Shown: positions 25,832 through 36,272, counted from the stretch's first letter. The stretch: DNA of 64,000 nucleotides from an uncultured Verrucomicrobiae bacterium (GCA_951813855.1 OX638380.1:1628876-1692875); one strand, 5' to 3'. A program made the numbers and translations. The notes: a model not told the origin generated them from the letters alone.

Positions 25832-26656
25832 ATGCCGTTCGGTCAACTATCGAATTCCGGCGGCCGAGTTCCGAGCCAAGTCTTCGGGTTCGATTCTCCG
25901 CCCTCCGATCGGCCAGCGCCCCTCAGCTCCCGGCTGGACGAATCTCGCGATTCGCCGCAAACTCGGCCAGTGCTGCACTACGAAACCGTCGCTCCTTCCT
26001 CCGCCGACTGCCCCTATCTCATGATCGTCCTGCACGGGCTGGGCGACAGCCTGGAAGGCTACCGCTGGCTACCCGGCGCCCTGAACTGTCCGCGGCTCAA
26101 ATTCGCCTTGGTCAACGCTCCCGAACACTATTACGGAGGTTATTCCTGGTACGATATTCACCACGAATCCCTGACGGGCGTCGAACGAAGCCGGGACTTG
26201 CTGCTCGAATTACTGGAACATTTCCGGGAACAAGGCGTCCCTTCCCGGTCCACGTTCCTGTTCGGGTTCTCCCAAGGCTGCCTCATGACCTGGGAAATCG
26301 GCGTGAACTACCCTCACCTGCTGGCGGGTTGCATCGGGATCAGCGGCTATGCTCGCCCGTTCGATAAACTGTGGGCCGCCCCTTCCCCCCGGGCCAAAGA
26401 ACAACGTTTTTTCGTCACCCACGGTCAATCCGATCCGTTGATCCCCATCGAACCGGTTCGGAGGCAAGTCGAAGAACTCAAGAATCGCGGGCTGCAAATC
26501 GAGTGGCAGGAATATCCCAAGCAACACACTATCGCCGAATTCGGCGAAATCGACTCGATCCGAGAATTCGTGCTCCAGCGTCAGGCGGATCTGGACCAGG
26601 AACGTCCGGCAAAGACGGCAATCCCGAGCCCGGACCCGACGCCCCGTTCCGACTGA
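25832..26656 (+). CDS. Alpha/beta-hydrolase, carboxylesterase/phospholipase type
   Basis: The fold is that of the carboxylesterase/phospholipase group (PF02230-like): LMIVLHGLGDSLEGY (oxyanion region), GFSQGCLMTWE with nucleophile Ser, HGQSDPLIPIE with the Asp and KQHTI with the His of the triad. No signal peptide is present, although the first ~50 residues form a polar extension before the domain. The start ATG 25832 has AAAAGGGA 4 bases upstream. It sits divergently from moxR. The substrate is unknown; family members hydrolyse short acyl esters or lysophospholipids. Confidence 0.85.
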   Translation: MPFGQLSNSGGRVPSQVFGFDSPPSDRPAPLSSRLDESRDSPQTRPVLHYETVAPSSADCPYLMIVLHGLGDSLEGYRWLPGALNCPRLKFALVNAPEHYYGGYSWYDIHHESLTGVERSRDLLLELLEHFREQGVPSRSTFLFGFSQGCLMTWEIGVNYPHLLAGCIGISGYARPFDKLWAAPSPRAKEQRFFVTHGQSDPLIPIEPVRRQVEELKNRGLQIEWQEYPKQHTIAEFGEIDSIREFVLQRQADLDQERPAKTAIPSPDPTPRSD

Positions 26657-26753
26657 AACCCCGCGCCCGGCAATGACCGGATAGCCTCAATCGCCCTCCG
26701 GTCCGCTTCCGCTTCCGTTCGCCGGCCCGGTATCCCGAAGGATCGAATCGGGC

Positions 26754-29396
26754 TTACCATTCGCGGACCGTGACCCGGTAAAATCTGACGCCGGATCGGG
26801 GCCGGGGATCCAGAACCGTTTTCCGAAAGGCCTCCGCCGCGACGAACGGCCGATTCTCCGGCACGTCCAACAGGCGCCAACCCGCCGGGTCGAGCGATTC
26901 GGTCCATTGCACTTCGTAATGACGATCGGGCTGCTGCCAAAATTGAAGTTCCACGCCTTCGGGCAAAAACCCGACCTCGATACGCCAGGCGTCGCCGCCG
27001 GCCAAGGGATCGGTACTCGTCAGAAATTCGAGATAATTAGTCGCCAGGTCGGCATCGGGATCGGCGTCCGGCAACCCAAGCGAAGCGGCGTCGCCGCCGA
27101 ATTGAACGGCTTGCCACTGAGCGTAATTCGGTCTTTCGGGCAAGGCTTCGGCGATCCATTCCCCGATCAGCGCAATCGCCGGTTCGTCCAATTCCCGAGT
27201 GGCCAACGGCGGCATGCGGCCCGGGGCGTTTTGGCTGATGCGGCGATACAAGAGAGAGTGTTCCAGGGAACCGGGAAACACGACCCGGCCTTCGAGATCG
27301 CCCAAGTGGTTTAACGGATTGCCGTAAATCATTCCGGTGTTCGCCAACGGAGTCGCCAGGCGGCCGTCCCAAGGCACTACGGCCAATCCCTTCGGTAAAT
27401 GGCAATACGAACAATTCGCTTCCAGATAGGACCGAACCCGATACTCGACGCTCTGCGAAGCGTCGTCCAGCGGCGCCAACGCCGGCAGCGCGTGGACCCG
27501 TTCCAACGGCGGCGAAAAATAACCGGCCTCATTAATGGCTTCCAGTTGATGGACCGGCCCGCAACCGTAATCCGTCGTCCGGTTGAGTTGCGCCAGCGTA
27601 AAACCCAACACGCCGCTGGATCGGGAATTATGGCAAGAGAAGCATTCCCGCCGGCTCGGATAACGCCACACCTGTTGCCGCGGCCCGCCGGGTTCATCGA
27701 TGGCGAATACTTCGTCCCTTCCCCTGGCCGGCACCAGTTTCGCTTCCGTCAACGAATCGCCCCACCGATACGTGATTCCGTATGGAACATTGAACGGAGT
27801 CTGAACCAGCACCCTGGTTTCCAGCCGGCGAACGGACTCGGGCTCCCCCGGTTTCAGCTCCAATTCGAAATGCTTGATCCACACCGCGCCCGGCGGATAG
27901 CGAATCCCGGAAGGCGGCTGAAACCCGAAATTGCGATTCAGATCCGGCAACGAAAACCAACGGCGTTTAAGAGCGTGATCCGACCAAAAGGGAACGTTCA
28001 ACTCGTAAGGAACGACTCCGTCGGCCGGCTGCAGAGCCTCCAAATCCGTGAAGGCCCCGGTTTCGGAAAGCGCCTCGGGCAACGGCGACGATTGGGGATC
28101 CGGCCCGGCTACCAGCCGCTTGATACTCCCCTCGGACCAGTCGGCGAGCAGGATATCGCCGGTGCCCGGATGCAGGTTGATATCGGAAACGCTCGCTTCC
28201 CACACCAACCACTCCACCTCGTTCGCCCGCTCCCCGTCCGGACGGAACCGTCCCAAGAATCCGGCCCAAAAATCGGAGAACAAATAAGAGCCGTTCAATT
28301 CCGGCAACGCCGCCTCCCGGTAGAACAGGCCGCCGGCGATACCGTCACCCGATTGCCGGCCATACTCCACCAACGGGGAAAGATACCGCTCGGCGTCCCT
28401 CCCCGGTTCCCACTTCGGCCCAACCAGGCTGCCTTCCCGAAAAGACCAACCGTAATTGCCGCCCGGCACGACCAGATTAACCTCTTCGCGAGTCACTTGA
28501 CCGGTGTCGTTGCAATACAAATCGCCGGTTTGCGGATCGAACGAGAATCGCCAGGGATTGCGGAAGCCGACGGCGTAAAATTCCGTTCTGACCCGGGACG
28601 GATCGACCGGATTGCCGTCGAAAGAGGTTGCGTTCACGAAAGGGTTGTCGGCCGGCACCAGATAATGGCCCCGGAACGCCGGATGGTCGTTGGGCAGCAA
28701 GTTGCCCGGCTTCAGATCCACGTCGAGGCGCAGAATCGCTCCGAAGAAATTATGATCGATCAATTGACTATTGCCGTAGGCGTCGTTGCCCCACCCTTCG
28801 TCGCCCAACGAGACGTACAGGTAACCGTCGGGACCGAACAGCAAGCCGCCGCCGTTATGCCAAACGTGACGGTCGAATTGGTCGATCAGTACTTTTTCGC
28901 TGGCTAGGTCGGCCTGTTCCGGATCGGTGCCGCTCACCTGAAATCGGGATAACCGATCGTGCAGGCCGTTCCCCTGGCGCGAGTCCTGCTTCAGGGTGTA
29001 GAACACGAAAAACTGGCCGTTTTCGGCGTAATCGGGATGAAAGGCGAGATTCAGCAACCCGGCCTCGTCTTCGAAATGCACCCGGTCGGTCAGGTCCAGG
29101 AATACCGATTTGCGCGGATTGTCGAAATGGGAGATCGTGACGATGCGGCCGCTTTGCTCGACGACGAAAATACGATCTTGCTCCCCCTTCGGAGCGGTAA
29201 TCCGCACCGGCCGGTCCACCCGGATACCAGGGAAAGCGTTTACGGTATGGTAATCGTACAGTTGCGGCGTCAGAGGAAAGTTCAACGGCGTTTTCGGCGG
29301 CCGCACGAGACCGGATTCGCTCTCTTCCGCCGCTTCGCCCCAGACCGCCAATCCCGCTAGCAAGAACCCCCCGAGCCAAATACCCACTCGTCTCAT
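26754..29396 (-). CDS. Exported glucose/sorbosone-dehydrogenase-like protein with cytochrome-type region (880 aa)
   Basis: A signal peptide (1-23) is followed by a six-bladed sugar-dehydrogenase propeller (about 50-435) with IFVVEQSGRI, LLNLAFHPDYAENGQFFVFYT, HNGGGLLFGPDGYLYVSLGDEG, RNPWRFSFDPQTGDLY and GGNYGW. The second half has two CxxCH sites, CFSCHN (~570) and CSYCHL (~645), suggesting covalent heme. The last ~110 residues (ADPDADLATNYLEFLTSTDP..., ending VRFYRVTVREW) resemble a C-terminal domain common in Verrucomicrobiota. The protein probably oxidises a sugar or polyol with PQQ outside the cytoplasm and hands electrons to heme. Two paralogues lie at 43813-50123. It is divergent from the O-antigen-ligase-like gene. 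Confidence 0.85.
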   Translation of the reverse strand: MRRVGIWLGGFLLAGLAVWGEAAEESESGLVRPPKTPLNFPLTPQLYDYHTVNAFPGIRVDRPVRITAPKGEQDRIFVVEQSGRIVTISHFDNPRKSVFLDLTDRVHFEDEAGLLNLAFHPDYAENGQFFVFYTLKQDSRQGNGLHDRLSRFQVSGTDPEQADLASEKVLIDQFDRHVWHNGGGLLFGPDGYLYVSLGDEGWGNDAYGNSQLIDHNFFGAILRLDVDLKPGNLLPNDHPAFRGHYLVPADNPFVNATSFDGNPVDPSRVRTEFYAVGFRNPWRFSFDPQTGDLYCNDTGQVTREEVNLVVPGGNYGWSFREGSLVGPKWEPGRDAERYLSPLVEYGRQSGDGIAGGLFYREAALPELNGSYLFSDFWAGFLGRFRPDGERANEVEWLVWEASVSDINLHPGTGDILLADWSEGSIKRLVAGPDPQSSPLPEALSETGAFTDLEALQPADGVVPYELNVPFWSDHALKRRWFSLPDLNRNFGFQPPSGIRYPPGAVWIKHFELELKPGEPESVRRLETRVLVQTPFNVPYGITYRWGDSLTEAKLVPARGRDEVFAIDEPGGPRQQVWRYPSRRECFSCHNSRSSGVLGFTLAQLNRTTDYGCGPVHQLEAINEAGYFSPPLERVHALPALAPLDDASQSVEYRVRSYLEANCSYCHLPKGLAVVPWDGRLATPLANTGMIYGNPLNHLGDLEGRVVFPGSLEHSLLYRRISQNAPGRMPPLATRELDEPAIALIGEWIAEALPERPNYAQWQAVQFGGDAASLGLPDADPDADLATNYLEFLTSTDPLAGGDAWRIEVGFLPEGVELQFWQQPDRHYEVQWTESLDPAGWRLLDVPENRPFVAAEAFRKTVLDPRPRSGVRFYRVTVREW

Positions 29397-29731
29397 GAAC
29401 TCATTTTCTTCCCGGATCTCGAACCGCCGCGCCGGAACGCCGCCGCCGAATCGGCGACGCCTCGACCGCTCGCCGTGATGGAAACCGTCCGGGGCATTAT
29501 CGACTAGTTAGCCTGCGGCATCAAGACTCTACCGTGCCGTCTCCCGATCGCCGTCCGGGCTGACGACCGGCCACCCGAGGACTCTCGGTATCCGAGCGCC
29601 TCCGATTAATTAATTGCTATTCGGCAACGAAAGTTTTAAAGAAAGCCGGACGAATCGGCAAAACGCTCGCCGACCCTAGGGAAAGGAACGCTATCGATCA
29701 GAACTTCGGAGGAGGCCCCGCCGGCGTCAGC
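29397..29731. other. Divergent intergenic region, no gene seen
   Basis: 335 bases separate the starts of the dehydrogenase (minus) and the O-antigen-ligase-like gene (plus). It should carry both promoters. An AT-richer core lies at about 29600-29645 (GATTAATTAATTGCTATTCG). No operator repeat or small ORF is evident. Confidence 0.4.
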
Positions 29732-31285
29732 ATGGAGCGAAGCCTGCGCTTCGACCAAGTCTTCTGGCTCGGAGTCATCGCCCTGTTCGCCCTGTTCGTC
29801 GGCTTCAACCTGGCTTCCAATCCCTTTTTACTCGTCTTCTCGATCGTATTCGCCGTGTGGTTGGTGCTCATCCCCTACCATGCGAAACTGGCCATCTATC
29901 TTTCCGTCGCCACGTTCAGTTCGGCGCTGATTCTGCCGTACTTTCCGGGACGTCCCTACCTGTGGGAATTCGCCGCCCTGCTCGCTTGGTCCGGGCTGAT
30001 CATTACCATTTCCCTGCGCCGGTACGCCCCCGACACCAAGCATTATATCCGGAAATACCGTTGGCTCTTCGTCGCCATCGCCTGTTACTGCGTGGTCTTG
30101 ATCATCACGATGTCCGAACGCGGATTCGGCCTGCGCATCATGGGAACGGACCAACAAGGAGGCCGCTTTTATTTTCAGCAGCTGATGTGCTCCATTTTCC
30201 CGCTGCTGTTCGTCCTCGTACGCATGCCCGAACGGACGCTGATCAAGCTCTATGTGCTCCAGTGCCTGCTCACCTTCAGTTTCCTGGTTTCGGATTTCGC
30301 CTTATCGTGGGCCGGCGGTCTCTGGAGCAACGTCCTGCAATTTTTCGAGCTGTCCGGCGACGCCACCAATTTCGAAATGCAGGCGCAGCGCTTCGGCATC
30401 CGCCGGTTCCAGTCCCTGAGCTACATCGGACTGGGCCTGATGCTGTTGATTCTTCTGTATTACAAGCTCGAGGATTTCTTTTCCGGCAAGGCCCTCTACC
30501 TGGTGCCGCTCGCCGGGGCCGTTTTCGGAGTCGGCCTGCTTTCCGGCCACCGTTTCCTGTCGTTAATCTTGATGATCACCTGCCTCTTTCTCGGCTGGAC
30601 GCAACGCTTCTACAACTTGCAAAACATCCTCAAGACTTCGATGGCCACGATCATCGTGCTCATCCCCCTGATTTTATACGCCGAATACTTGCCGCTCTCG
30701 GCCCAACGCGCCCTGTCCTACATCCCCGGCATCCGGATCGAAAACGTAGCCCGAGCCAACGGCGAAGCGACCTTGAACACCCGGCGGCTGCTCCGGATCG
30801 AAGGGTGGAAAATGATCCCCGAATACTTTTGGATCGGACGCGGATTCACCATGCCGACCCGGGACTACTCGCACATCTACGATCCAACCTATATCACGAT
30901 GCACGTGAACCAGGGCCGGTTCTACAACGGCTTCATCGGGTTAATGGTCAACACCAGCGTGTTCGGCACGCTGTTCATGCTGATTTTCCTGGCGGCCGGA
31001 AGTTATCTCGCCTTCGCCATCATGAAAATCCTGAGGCGGCACGGTTGCGACGATCTGTTTACGCGGCTTTGTTGCATCGTGTCCAGTCTCTGGATGGCCA
31101 ACGTCATCGCCTTCCTCTTTTTTCACGGGGACAGCGAATTCGCCATGAAAACTTTTTCCCTGCAAGCCGGCCTGATGATCGCCTGCAAACGCTCCCTGGA
31201 CTATCGCTATTCCGACCTGCCGCAAACCCTCGAAGAACCGGACTGGAAAGCGCCCGATTACTCGCGACCGCCCCTCAATCCATGA
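29732..31285 (+). CDS. O-antigen ligase/polymerase-like membrane protein
   Basis: About 11-12 hydrophobic helices are spread over 517 residues, with the large polar loop near the C-terminal half (about 330-410: NTRRLLRIEGWKMIPEYFWIGRGFTMP) typical of Wzy/WaaL-type proteins. The R..GW....E...WIGRGF pattern in that loop is the family hallmark. Such inner-membrane proteins join or polymerise lipid-linked glycans. GGAGGAGG lies upstream of ATG 29732 at about 29707-29714, rather far. Its stop overlaps the start of the methyltransferase gene by four bases (ATGA), so the two form an operon. Confidence 0.82.
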   Translation: MERSLRFDQVFWLGVIALFALFVGFNLASNPFLLVFSIVFAVWLVLIPYHAKLAIYLSVATFSSALILPYFPGRPYLWEFAALLAWSGLIITISLRRYAPDTKHYIRKYRWLFVAIACYCVVLIITMSERGFGLRIMGTDQQGGRFYFQQLMCSIFPLLFVLVRMPERTLIKLYVLQCLLTFSFLVSDFALSWAGGLWSNVLQFFELSGDATNFEMQAQRFGIRRFQSLSYIGLGLMLLILLYYKLEDFFSGKALYLVPLAGAVFGVGLLSGHRFLSLILMITCLFLGWTQRFYNLQNILKTSMATIIVLIPLILYAEYLPLSAQRALSYIPGIRIENVARANGEATLNTRRLLRIEGWKMIPEYFWIGRGFTMPTRDYSHIYDPTYITMHVNQGRFYNGFIGLMVNTSVFGTLFMLIFLAAGSYLAFAIMKILRRHGCDDLFTRLCCIVSSLWMANVIAFLFFHGDSEFAMKTFSLQAGLMIACKRSLDYRYSDLPQTLEEPDWKAPDYSRPPLNP

Positions 31286-32007
31286 CCGACGACCAGCTCT
31301 CACGAGTCGTCCGGGAAGCCGTCGCCCATTATCCGTTCAGCGATACCGTTCTGTTCTTCGACGCCTATCGCGCATTAATTCAGGAGTCCCTGGAAGGAAA
31401 AACCGTCGTCGAAGTTTGCTGCGGCCAAGGGCAATTGGCCGGCTGGCTGGCTCGAGTCTGCCCGGGAGCGAAAGTTTACGGCATCGACTACTGGGACGGA
31501 CATACCGACGCGGCGCGGGAACGATTCGGGGACTTGCAGAATCTCACGTTCCGCAGCGGCGACGCGCTCCGGTTGGACGAATTTCCCGACGGCTCGGTCG
31601 ATCTGGTCGTGGGCCAGGCGACGATGCATCATCTGGCCAACAATCTTCCCGGCGCCGCTCGCGAATTTTCCCGAGTGCTCAAGGCCGGGGGCCGATGCGT
31701 GTTCATCTTCGAACCCTTGGGCCACAACCCGGTGATCGCCGCCTTCCGCGGCGCGCTCAATTCCCGGCGCCAGTGGATCGACGAATCCCTCTTGTTCCTC
31801 GGCGCTCTCGAACAATTCGCCCAACCCTTCTCGTCCTATCGCGTCCGCTACTACAATCTGCTCGGCTACGGCGCCAAAATCCTCCCCCGCCATCCGGTCT
31901 GGAACCGCATTCCCGAATTCTTGCGATTCCTGGATCTCAAGCTGTTCGAAAAATGGCCGTCGTTGCAAAAACACGCCGCCAACTTCAACGTCTTCTACCG
32001 CAAATAA
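31282..32007 (+). CDS. Class I SAM-dependent methyltransferase
   Basis: The 241-residue protein has the SAM-binding motif I VVEVCCGQGQLAGWLA (residues ~39-54), acidic loop YGIDYWD, motif II RSGDALRLDEFPDGSVDLVVGQATMHHL and EFSRVLKAGGRCVFIFEP. This is the Methyltransf_11/25 type, acting on small molecules or lipids. Its ATG overlaps the stop of the O-antigen-ligase-like gene, suggesting a role in cell-envelope glycan or lipid modification. The substrate is unknown. Confidence 0.87.
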   Translation: MTDDQLSRVVREAVAHYPFSDTVLFFDAYRALIQESLEGKTVVEVCCGQGQLAGWLARVCPGAKVYGIDYWDGHTDAARERFGDLQNLTFRSGDALRLDEFPDGSVDLVVGQATMHHLANNLPGAAREFSRVLKAGGRCVFIFEPLGHNPVIAAFRGALNSRRQWIDESLLFLGALEQFAQPFSSYRVRYYNLLGYGAKILPRHPVWNRIPEFLRFLDLKLFEKWPSLQKHAANFNVFYRK

Positions 32008-32176
32008 CGCTCCCGCCCCTTCCTGCCGGCGCCGAATCCGAACCGGCCCACCGCCTCGACTCAACGCCAGCGGACCGTCTCCGAACCGGCGGTTACGGCT
32101 TTCGCCGAAAGCCGGGATAATCCGCAACCGTCGTCCGGGTTCGATCGAACGGACGCCCGGCGGCCGGAGCTCGAGA

Positions 32177-32737
32177 CTAATCCAACCGGCGCATCAAGCG
32201 CGCGGGAATATGGCCCCAGATTTCGTTCGCGGGAATGTCCTTCGTCACGACGCTGCCCGCCGCCACGATCGAATTGCGCCCGACGCGGCACCCCGGCAAG
32301 ATCACCGCCCCCGCGCCGATCCAGACGTTATCCTCGAGCGTCACGCCGTGCCGGCTTTCATCCCAGGGCAAATCCCGGTAAATCGCTCCGGAACGAAACT
32401 GATGGTTCGCCGCCACGAGCGATACCTGCTGGGCCACGATACAGTCGGCGCCGATTTCGACGCTCCCGCCACAGGCCCGGATGTTGCCGCCGCTCCCGAT
32501 CAAGGTACGCGGACCGATACGCAATTTCCCGGGAACGGTACTGGAATCCGGCCGCGCTCTGACCGCCAACTCCGTAAAGGCTCCGATACAGACCCCCGGA
32601 GCGATCTCGATGGCCGAAACCTCGTCATAGTCCCACAGCACCGGATGGCTGACGAGAATCCCCGGATTGCGCCGGGCAACCCGCCAAGCGCGCCAACAAC
32701 GGGACGCCGAAGCGCGCCAAATATCGATCATGGCCAA
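32177..32737 (-). CDS. Left-handed beta-helix (hexapeptide) acyltransferase
   Basis: The protein has 186 residues with hexapeptide-repeat turns: [52 protein letters not shown] (catalytic-type His in NHQF), [38 protein letters not shown]. This is the WcaF/maltose O-acetyltransferase-like layout. It probably acetylates a sugar or serine-type acceptor in surface polysaccharide synthesis, in keeping with the O-antigen-ligase-like gene nearby. It starts at 32737 with a second Met two codons in. The first ~30 residues are basic. Confidence 0.85.
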   Translation of the reverse strand: MAMIDIWRASASRCWRAWRVARRNPGILVSHPVLWDYDEVSAIEIAPGVCIGAFTELAVRARPDSSTVPGKLRIGPRTLIGSGGNIRACGGSVEIGADCIVAQQVSLVAANHQFRSGAIYRDLPWDESRHGVTLEDNVWIGAGAVILPGCRVGRNSIVAAGSVVTKDIPANEIWGHIPARLMRRLD

Positions 32738-32792
32738 GCTCCGAAAATCGCCGCGCCGGCACCGAGCCGGAGCAGCGGTGAAAGATCCACCT

Positions 32793-33257
32793 TCACCCCT
32801 TGTAAACCACTAACACCCCGTAATCGGCGAGCAACGCCTTCGAGGCCATATCCTGATGGGTGTAATTGACCGTATGAACGCCGACGATATTCTTTTCCCC
32901 GATCTGTTGTAAAAAGGCCGTCACCTTCTGATCGAATAAATCCTTGCCGACTTCGACGCACTCCGAACGGCGGATCGTCTTGATCCGAATTGTCTTTTCG
33001 CCGTCCTTGGCCATCTCGAGCGGCGGCAGGGCCTTCTGGATCAGCGATTCGACCGGTTTCTGGGTCAAGGGCACGCTATAATGCGGTTCCTCGGTCGTTC
33101 CTTCCGAAGCGGGGGGCGGCGGCGGAACGCTCGGATTTTCCTGCTGGGGAATCACGAGTTGCGCCTTGCAGTGCGGACACTCGAAGGGTTCGCCCGCGTT
33201 ACTGCTGTCGACGACCAGTTCGTTCTGGCAATTGCTGCAGATTACGGCCACTTCCAT
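32793..33257 (-). CDS. Small zinc-ribbon protein of unknown function
   Basis: The N terminus holds a zinc ribbon with CSNCQ (Cys8, Cys11) and CPHCK (about Cys27, Cys30). A proline-rich linker (about 42-55) follows, then a C-terminal domain of ~85 residues that looks compact ([38 protein letters not shown]). The C-terminal segment resembles the GHVNYT-type small domains that also occur alone; I give it no function. The frame has a good start (ATG 33257 after GGAGGAACTGAG). It stands between the acyltransferase and the oppositely oriented M16 protease. Confidence 0.7.
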   Translation of the reverse strand: MEVAVICSNCQNELVVDSSNAGEPFECPHCKAQLVIPQQENPSVPPPPPASEGTTEEPHYSVPLTQKPVESLIQKALPPLEMAKDGEKTIRIKTIRRSECVEVGKDLFDQKVTAFLQQIGEKNIVGVHTVNYTHQDMASKALLADYGVLVVYKG

Positions 33258-33410
33258 CTCAGTTCCTCCGGTAGAAGCTTAGCTTGGGCATGGCATCCAT
33301 CATGGACCTAACCGCACTCGATTCAAGGTAAATCCCCGCGGCGGCGCAGCCGAGTTTGGCCCGCTCGCCTCAAGCTTGCTTCGTCACCGGATCAAGGTAA
33401 GGTCTCCGCC

Positions 33411-36272
33411 ATGACCGAAGCCGTTTGGCTCCATCCCATGAAAACTCTAAGGATCCTGTTCAGCGCCTTATTGCTCCTTTGCCTGGCCTCCCCCCGGTCC
33501 ACGGCCCAGATCGATCTGCAAACTCCCCTTCCCTCGGATCCGGCCGTCACCGTCAAAACGTTGCCTAACGGTCTGCGCTACTATATCCGCGAAAACCGGA
33601 AACCGGAAAATCGCGCTTCGTTCCGGCTGATCGTCAACGCCGGTTCCTTGATGGAAACGGAAGCGCAACTCGGGTTGGCCCATTTCCTGGAGCATATGGC
33701 GTTCAACGGGACCAAAAACTTCAAGAAACTCGAATTGGTCAACTTTTTGGAACGCGTCGGCATGCGCTTCGGATCCCATCTCAACGCCTACACGTCCTTC
33801 GACGAGACGGTCTATATGCTGGACATTCCATTGGACGACGAAACGGTGATCGCGACCGCCTTTCAGGTGCTGTCTGACTGGATGCAACACATCGAATTCG
33901 AAACCGAGGAAATCGACAAGGAACGCGGGGTCGTCATCGAAGAATGGCGGTCGCGCCGCGGCGCCCAAGGGCGGATCAACGACAAGCAGATCCCCGTCAT
34001 CTTTCACGGCTCGCGTTACGCCGAACGGCTGCCGATCGGAGAAGTCGAAATCATCCAAACCGCCCCAAGGGAACAATTCGTCGATTTCTACCGCCGTTGG
34101 TACCGCCCCAATTTGATGGCCATCGTCGCCATCGGCGACTTCGAAACGGAACAAATCGAACGGCGAATCGTCGCCAGCTTCTCGGAAATCGCCAATCCGG
34201 ACGAGGCGCCGCCCCGCGTCTCCTATCCCGTCCCCGATCACGAGGAAACCCTCTTCTCGATCGAGACCGACCCGGAATTGCAGGCCAGTGTCATTCAGAT
34301 CGCGTACAAGCGGCCGCCGACGCCGCAGGGAACTGCCGGGGCCTATCGACAATCAATCGTCGAACGGTTGTACACCGGAATGCTGAACCGACGGTTGAGC
34401 GAACGCGTGCAGGAAGCCGATCCCCCATTCCTGTACGCCGCCATGGCCAAGGCTCCGTTGGTCCGCAGCAAGGACGTGGTCATTCAAATGGCCCAAGTGA
34501 AAGAAGGCGCTTTCGAAGAAGGACTCCGAGCCCTGTTGCTGGAAGCTCGCCGCGTCAAAGAATACGGATTCACTCCCTCCGAACTGAATCGCATCAAGGC
34601 AGACGTACTGCGCTCCATGGAAACGGCCTTTGCCGAGCGGGAGAAAACCGATTCCCGGACTTACGCCGCCGAATACACCCGGAATTTTCTGCAACAGGAA
34701 CCGATCCCCGGCATCGCGAAAGAACTGGAACTCTACCGAAGCTTCCTGCCGGAGATCGATTTAGCGGAAGTCAATCAGGTCGCCAGCGACTGGATCACCG
34801 CAGGCAACCGAATCATTCTCTACAGTTCGCCCGAGAAACCGGGCCTCGAAGCGCCGGACCGAGACACCATCCTCGAGATCATCGAAGCCGTCGCTCACCT
34901 GGAGATCACGCCCTATGACGACGGCGACCTCGAAGCGCCCCTGGTCACGAACCCGCCGGCCCCCGGCACGATCGTCGAACGAAAAACTCTCGCCGACCTG
35001 GGCGTCACCGAATGGAAATTGTCCAACGGCGTCCGCGTCGTCCTCAAACCCACCGATTTTCAAAACGACGAGATCCTCATGTCTTCCTTCAGTCCCGGAG
35101 GCCACAGCCTGGCGGCCGATCAGGAATACAATACCGCCTCGATGGCGGCCAATTACGTTTTCAACAGCGGAGTAGGCGCGTTCGATTTGATCCAACTGCA
35201 AAAGAAGCTTTCGGGGATACTCGCCAGCGTCAGTCCAGCGATCGGCGAACGCACGGAAGGAGTGAGCGGTTCCGCTTCGCCCCAGGATATCGAGACGCTG
35301 TTTCAACTGACTTATCTGTATTTTACGGCGCCCCGCGCCGACGAAAAAATCTTTCAATCCATGATGGCGCAACTCCGGGTCGCCGTGGCCAATCGCGCCA
35401 ACAATCCCCAGGTCGTATTTTCGGACGCCGTCCAGAAAGCCCTCTATCAAAACCATCCCCGCCATCAACCGCTGAACCAAGAGTTTCTGGAAAGTCTGAA
35501 TCCGCAACGTGCCTACGAGATTTACCGCGACCGATTCGGCGACGCCTCGGACTTTACCTTTCTATTCGTCGGCAACTTCACTCCGGAAATTCTGGAACCG
35601 CTGGCGACCACCTGGCTCGCGAGCCTGCCGAATCTCGAACGACAGGAGCAAGCGAAAGACGTCGGCGACGACAAAGCGACCGGAAAAGTCAGGGTGAATA
35701 TCAACAAGGGACTCGAACCCAAAAGCTCGGTTCGGCTGACCCTTCACGGAGAGGCCCCTTGGTCTCCGGAAGAACGACTGGCGTTGTCGGTGGCCATCGA
35801 CGCGCTCCAAATCCGCCTGCGGGAGTTGTTGCGAGAAGACGAAGGCGGGGTCTACGGCGTCAACATTTCCGGCGGACTCAACCGCTGGCCACAGGGCAAC
35901 TATTCCAGCACCGTCTCTTTCGGTTGCGACCCCAATCAAGTGGATAATCTCATCAAAGTCGCCATGTCCGCTTTCGAAGAGCTCAAGGGCAACGGCCCCT
36001 CTGAAGACGTATTCGGCAAGGTCATCGAAACCAACTTGAGAGATTACGAACGAGGGTTGAAAGAAAACTCATTCTGGCTCAGCAACCTGAGCTACGCTAC
36101 CCGGAACGAACTGCCGCTGGAGCGGATTCTGACCTTTCCGGACCGGGTACAGGCCTTGACCCCCGATCGCATCAAAGAAGCGGCGAACCGGTATTTCAGC
36201 GGGGAAAACCTCTTGATCGCCACTTTATTCCCCGAAGCGAACCCCGAGAAAGAGGAAATCGGCAAAGAGTAA
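33411..36272 (+). CDS. Exported M16 zinc peptidase, two-domain (pitrilysin/insulinase family)
   Basis: A signal sequence ends near residue 32 (LLLLCLASPRSTAQ). The inverted zinc motif HFLEH (His91, Glu94, His95) is followed by the downstream acidic region DKERGVVIEEWRSR that supplies the third ligand. The protein carries an N-terminal M16 catalytic half and a C-terminal inactive half, each with the M16C subdomain, and its 953 residues are normal for this layout. It degrades peptides in the periplasm or outside. ATG 33411 has AAGGTAAGG upstream; ATG 33438 would give a more typical signal-peptide start. It is monocistronic. Confidence 0.9.
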   Translation: MTEAVWLHPMKTLRILFSALLLLCLASPRSTAQIDLQTPLPSDPAVTVKTLPNGLRYYIRENRKPENRASFRLIVNAGSLMETEAQLGLAHFLEHMAFNGTKNFKKLELVNFLERVGMRFGSHLNAYTSFDETVYMLDIPLDDETVIATAFQVLSDWMQHIEFETEEIDKERGVVIEEWRSRRGAQGRINDKQIPVIFHGSRYAERLPIGEVEIIQTAPREQFVDFYRRWYRPNLMAIVAIGDFETEQIERRIVASFSEIANPDEAPPRVSYPVPDHEETLFSIETDPELQASVIQIAYKRPPTPQGTAGAYRQSIVERLYTGMLNRRLSERVQEADPPFLYAAMAKAPLVRSKDVVIQMAQVKEGAFEEGLRALLLEARRVKEYGFTPSELNRIKADVLRSMETAFAEREKTDSRTYAAEYTRNFLQQEPIPGIAKELELYRSFLPEIDLAEVNQVASDWITAGNRIILYSSPEKPGLEAPDRDTILEIIEAVAHLEITPYDDGDLEAPLVTNPPAPGTIVERKTLADLGVTEWKLSNGVRVVLKPTDFQNDEILMSSFSPGGHSLAADQEYNTASMAANYVFNSGVGAFDLIQLQKKLSGILASVSPAIGERTEGVSGSASPQDIETLFQLTYLYFTAPRADEKIFQSMMAQLRVAVANRANNPQVVFSDAVQKALYQNHPRHQPLNQEFLESLNPQRAYEIYRDRFGDASDFTFLFVGNFTPEILEPLATTWLASLPNLERQEQAKDVGDDKATGKVRVNINKGLEPKSSVRLTLHGEAPWSPEERLALSVAIDALQIRLRELLREDEGGVYGVNISGGLNRWPQGNYSSTVSFGCDPNQVDNLIKVAMSAFEELKGNGPSEDVFGKVIETNLRDYERGLKENSFWLSNLSYATRNELPLERILTFPDRVQALTPDRIKEAANRYFSGENLLIATLFPEANPEKEEIGKE

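Noticed and set aside
27399..28907. 502-codon plus-strand open frame opposite the 880-aa dehydrogenase
   Set aside because: It is a shadow of a well-supported gene, with no start signal or domain.
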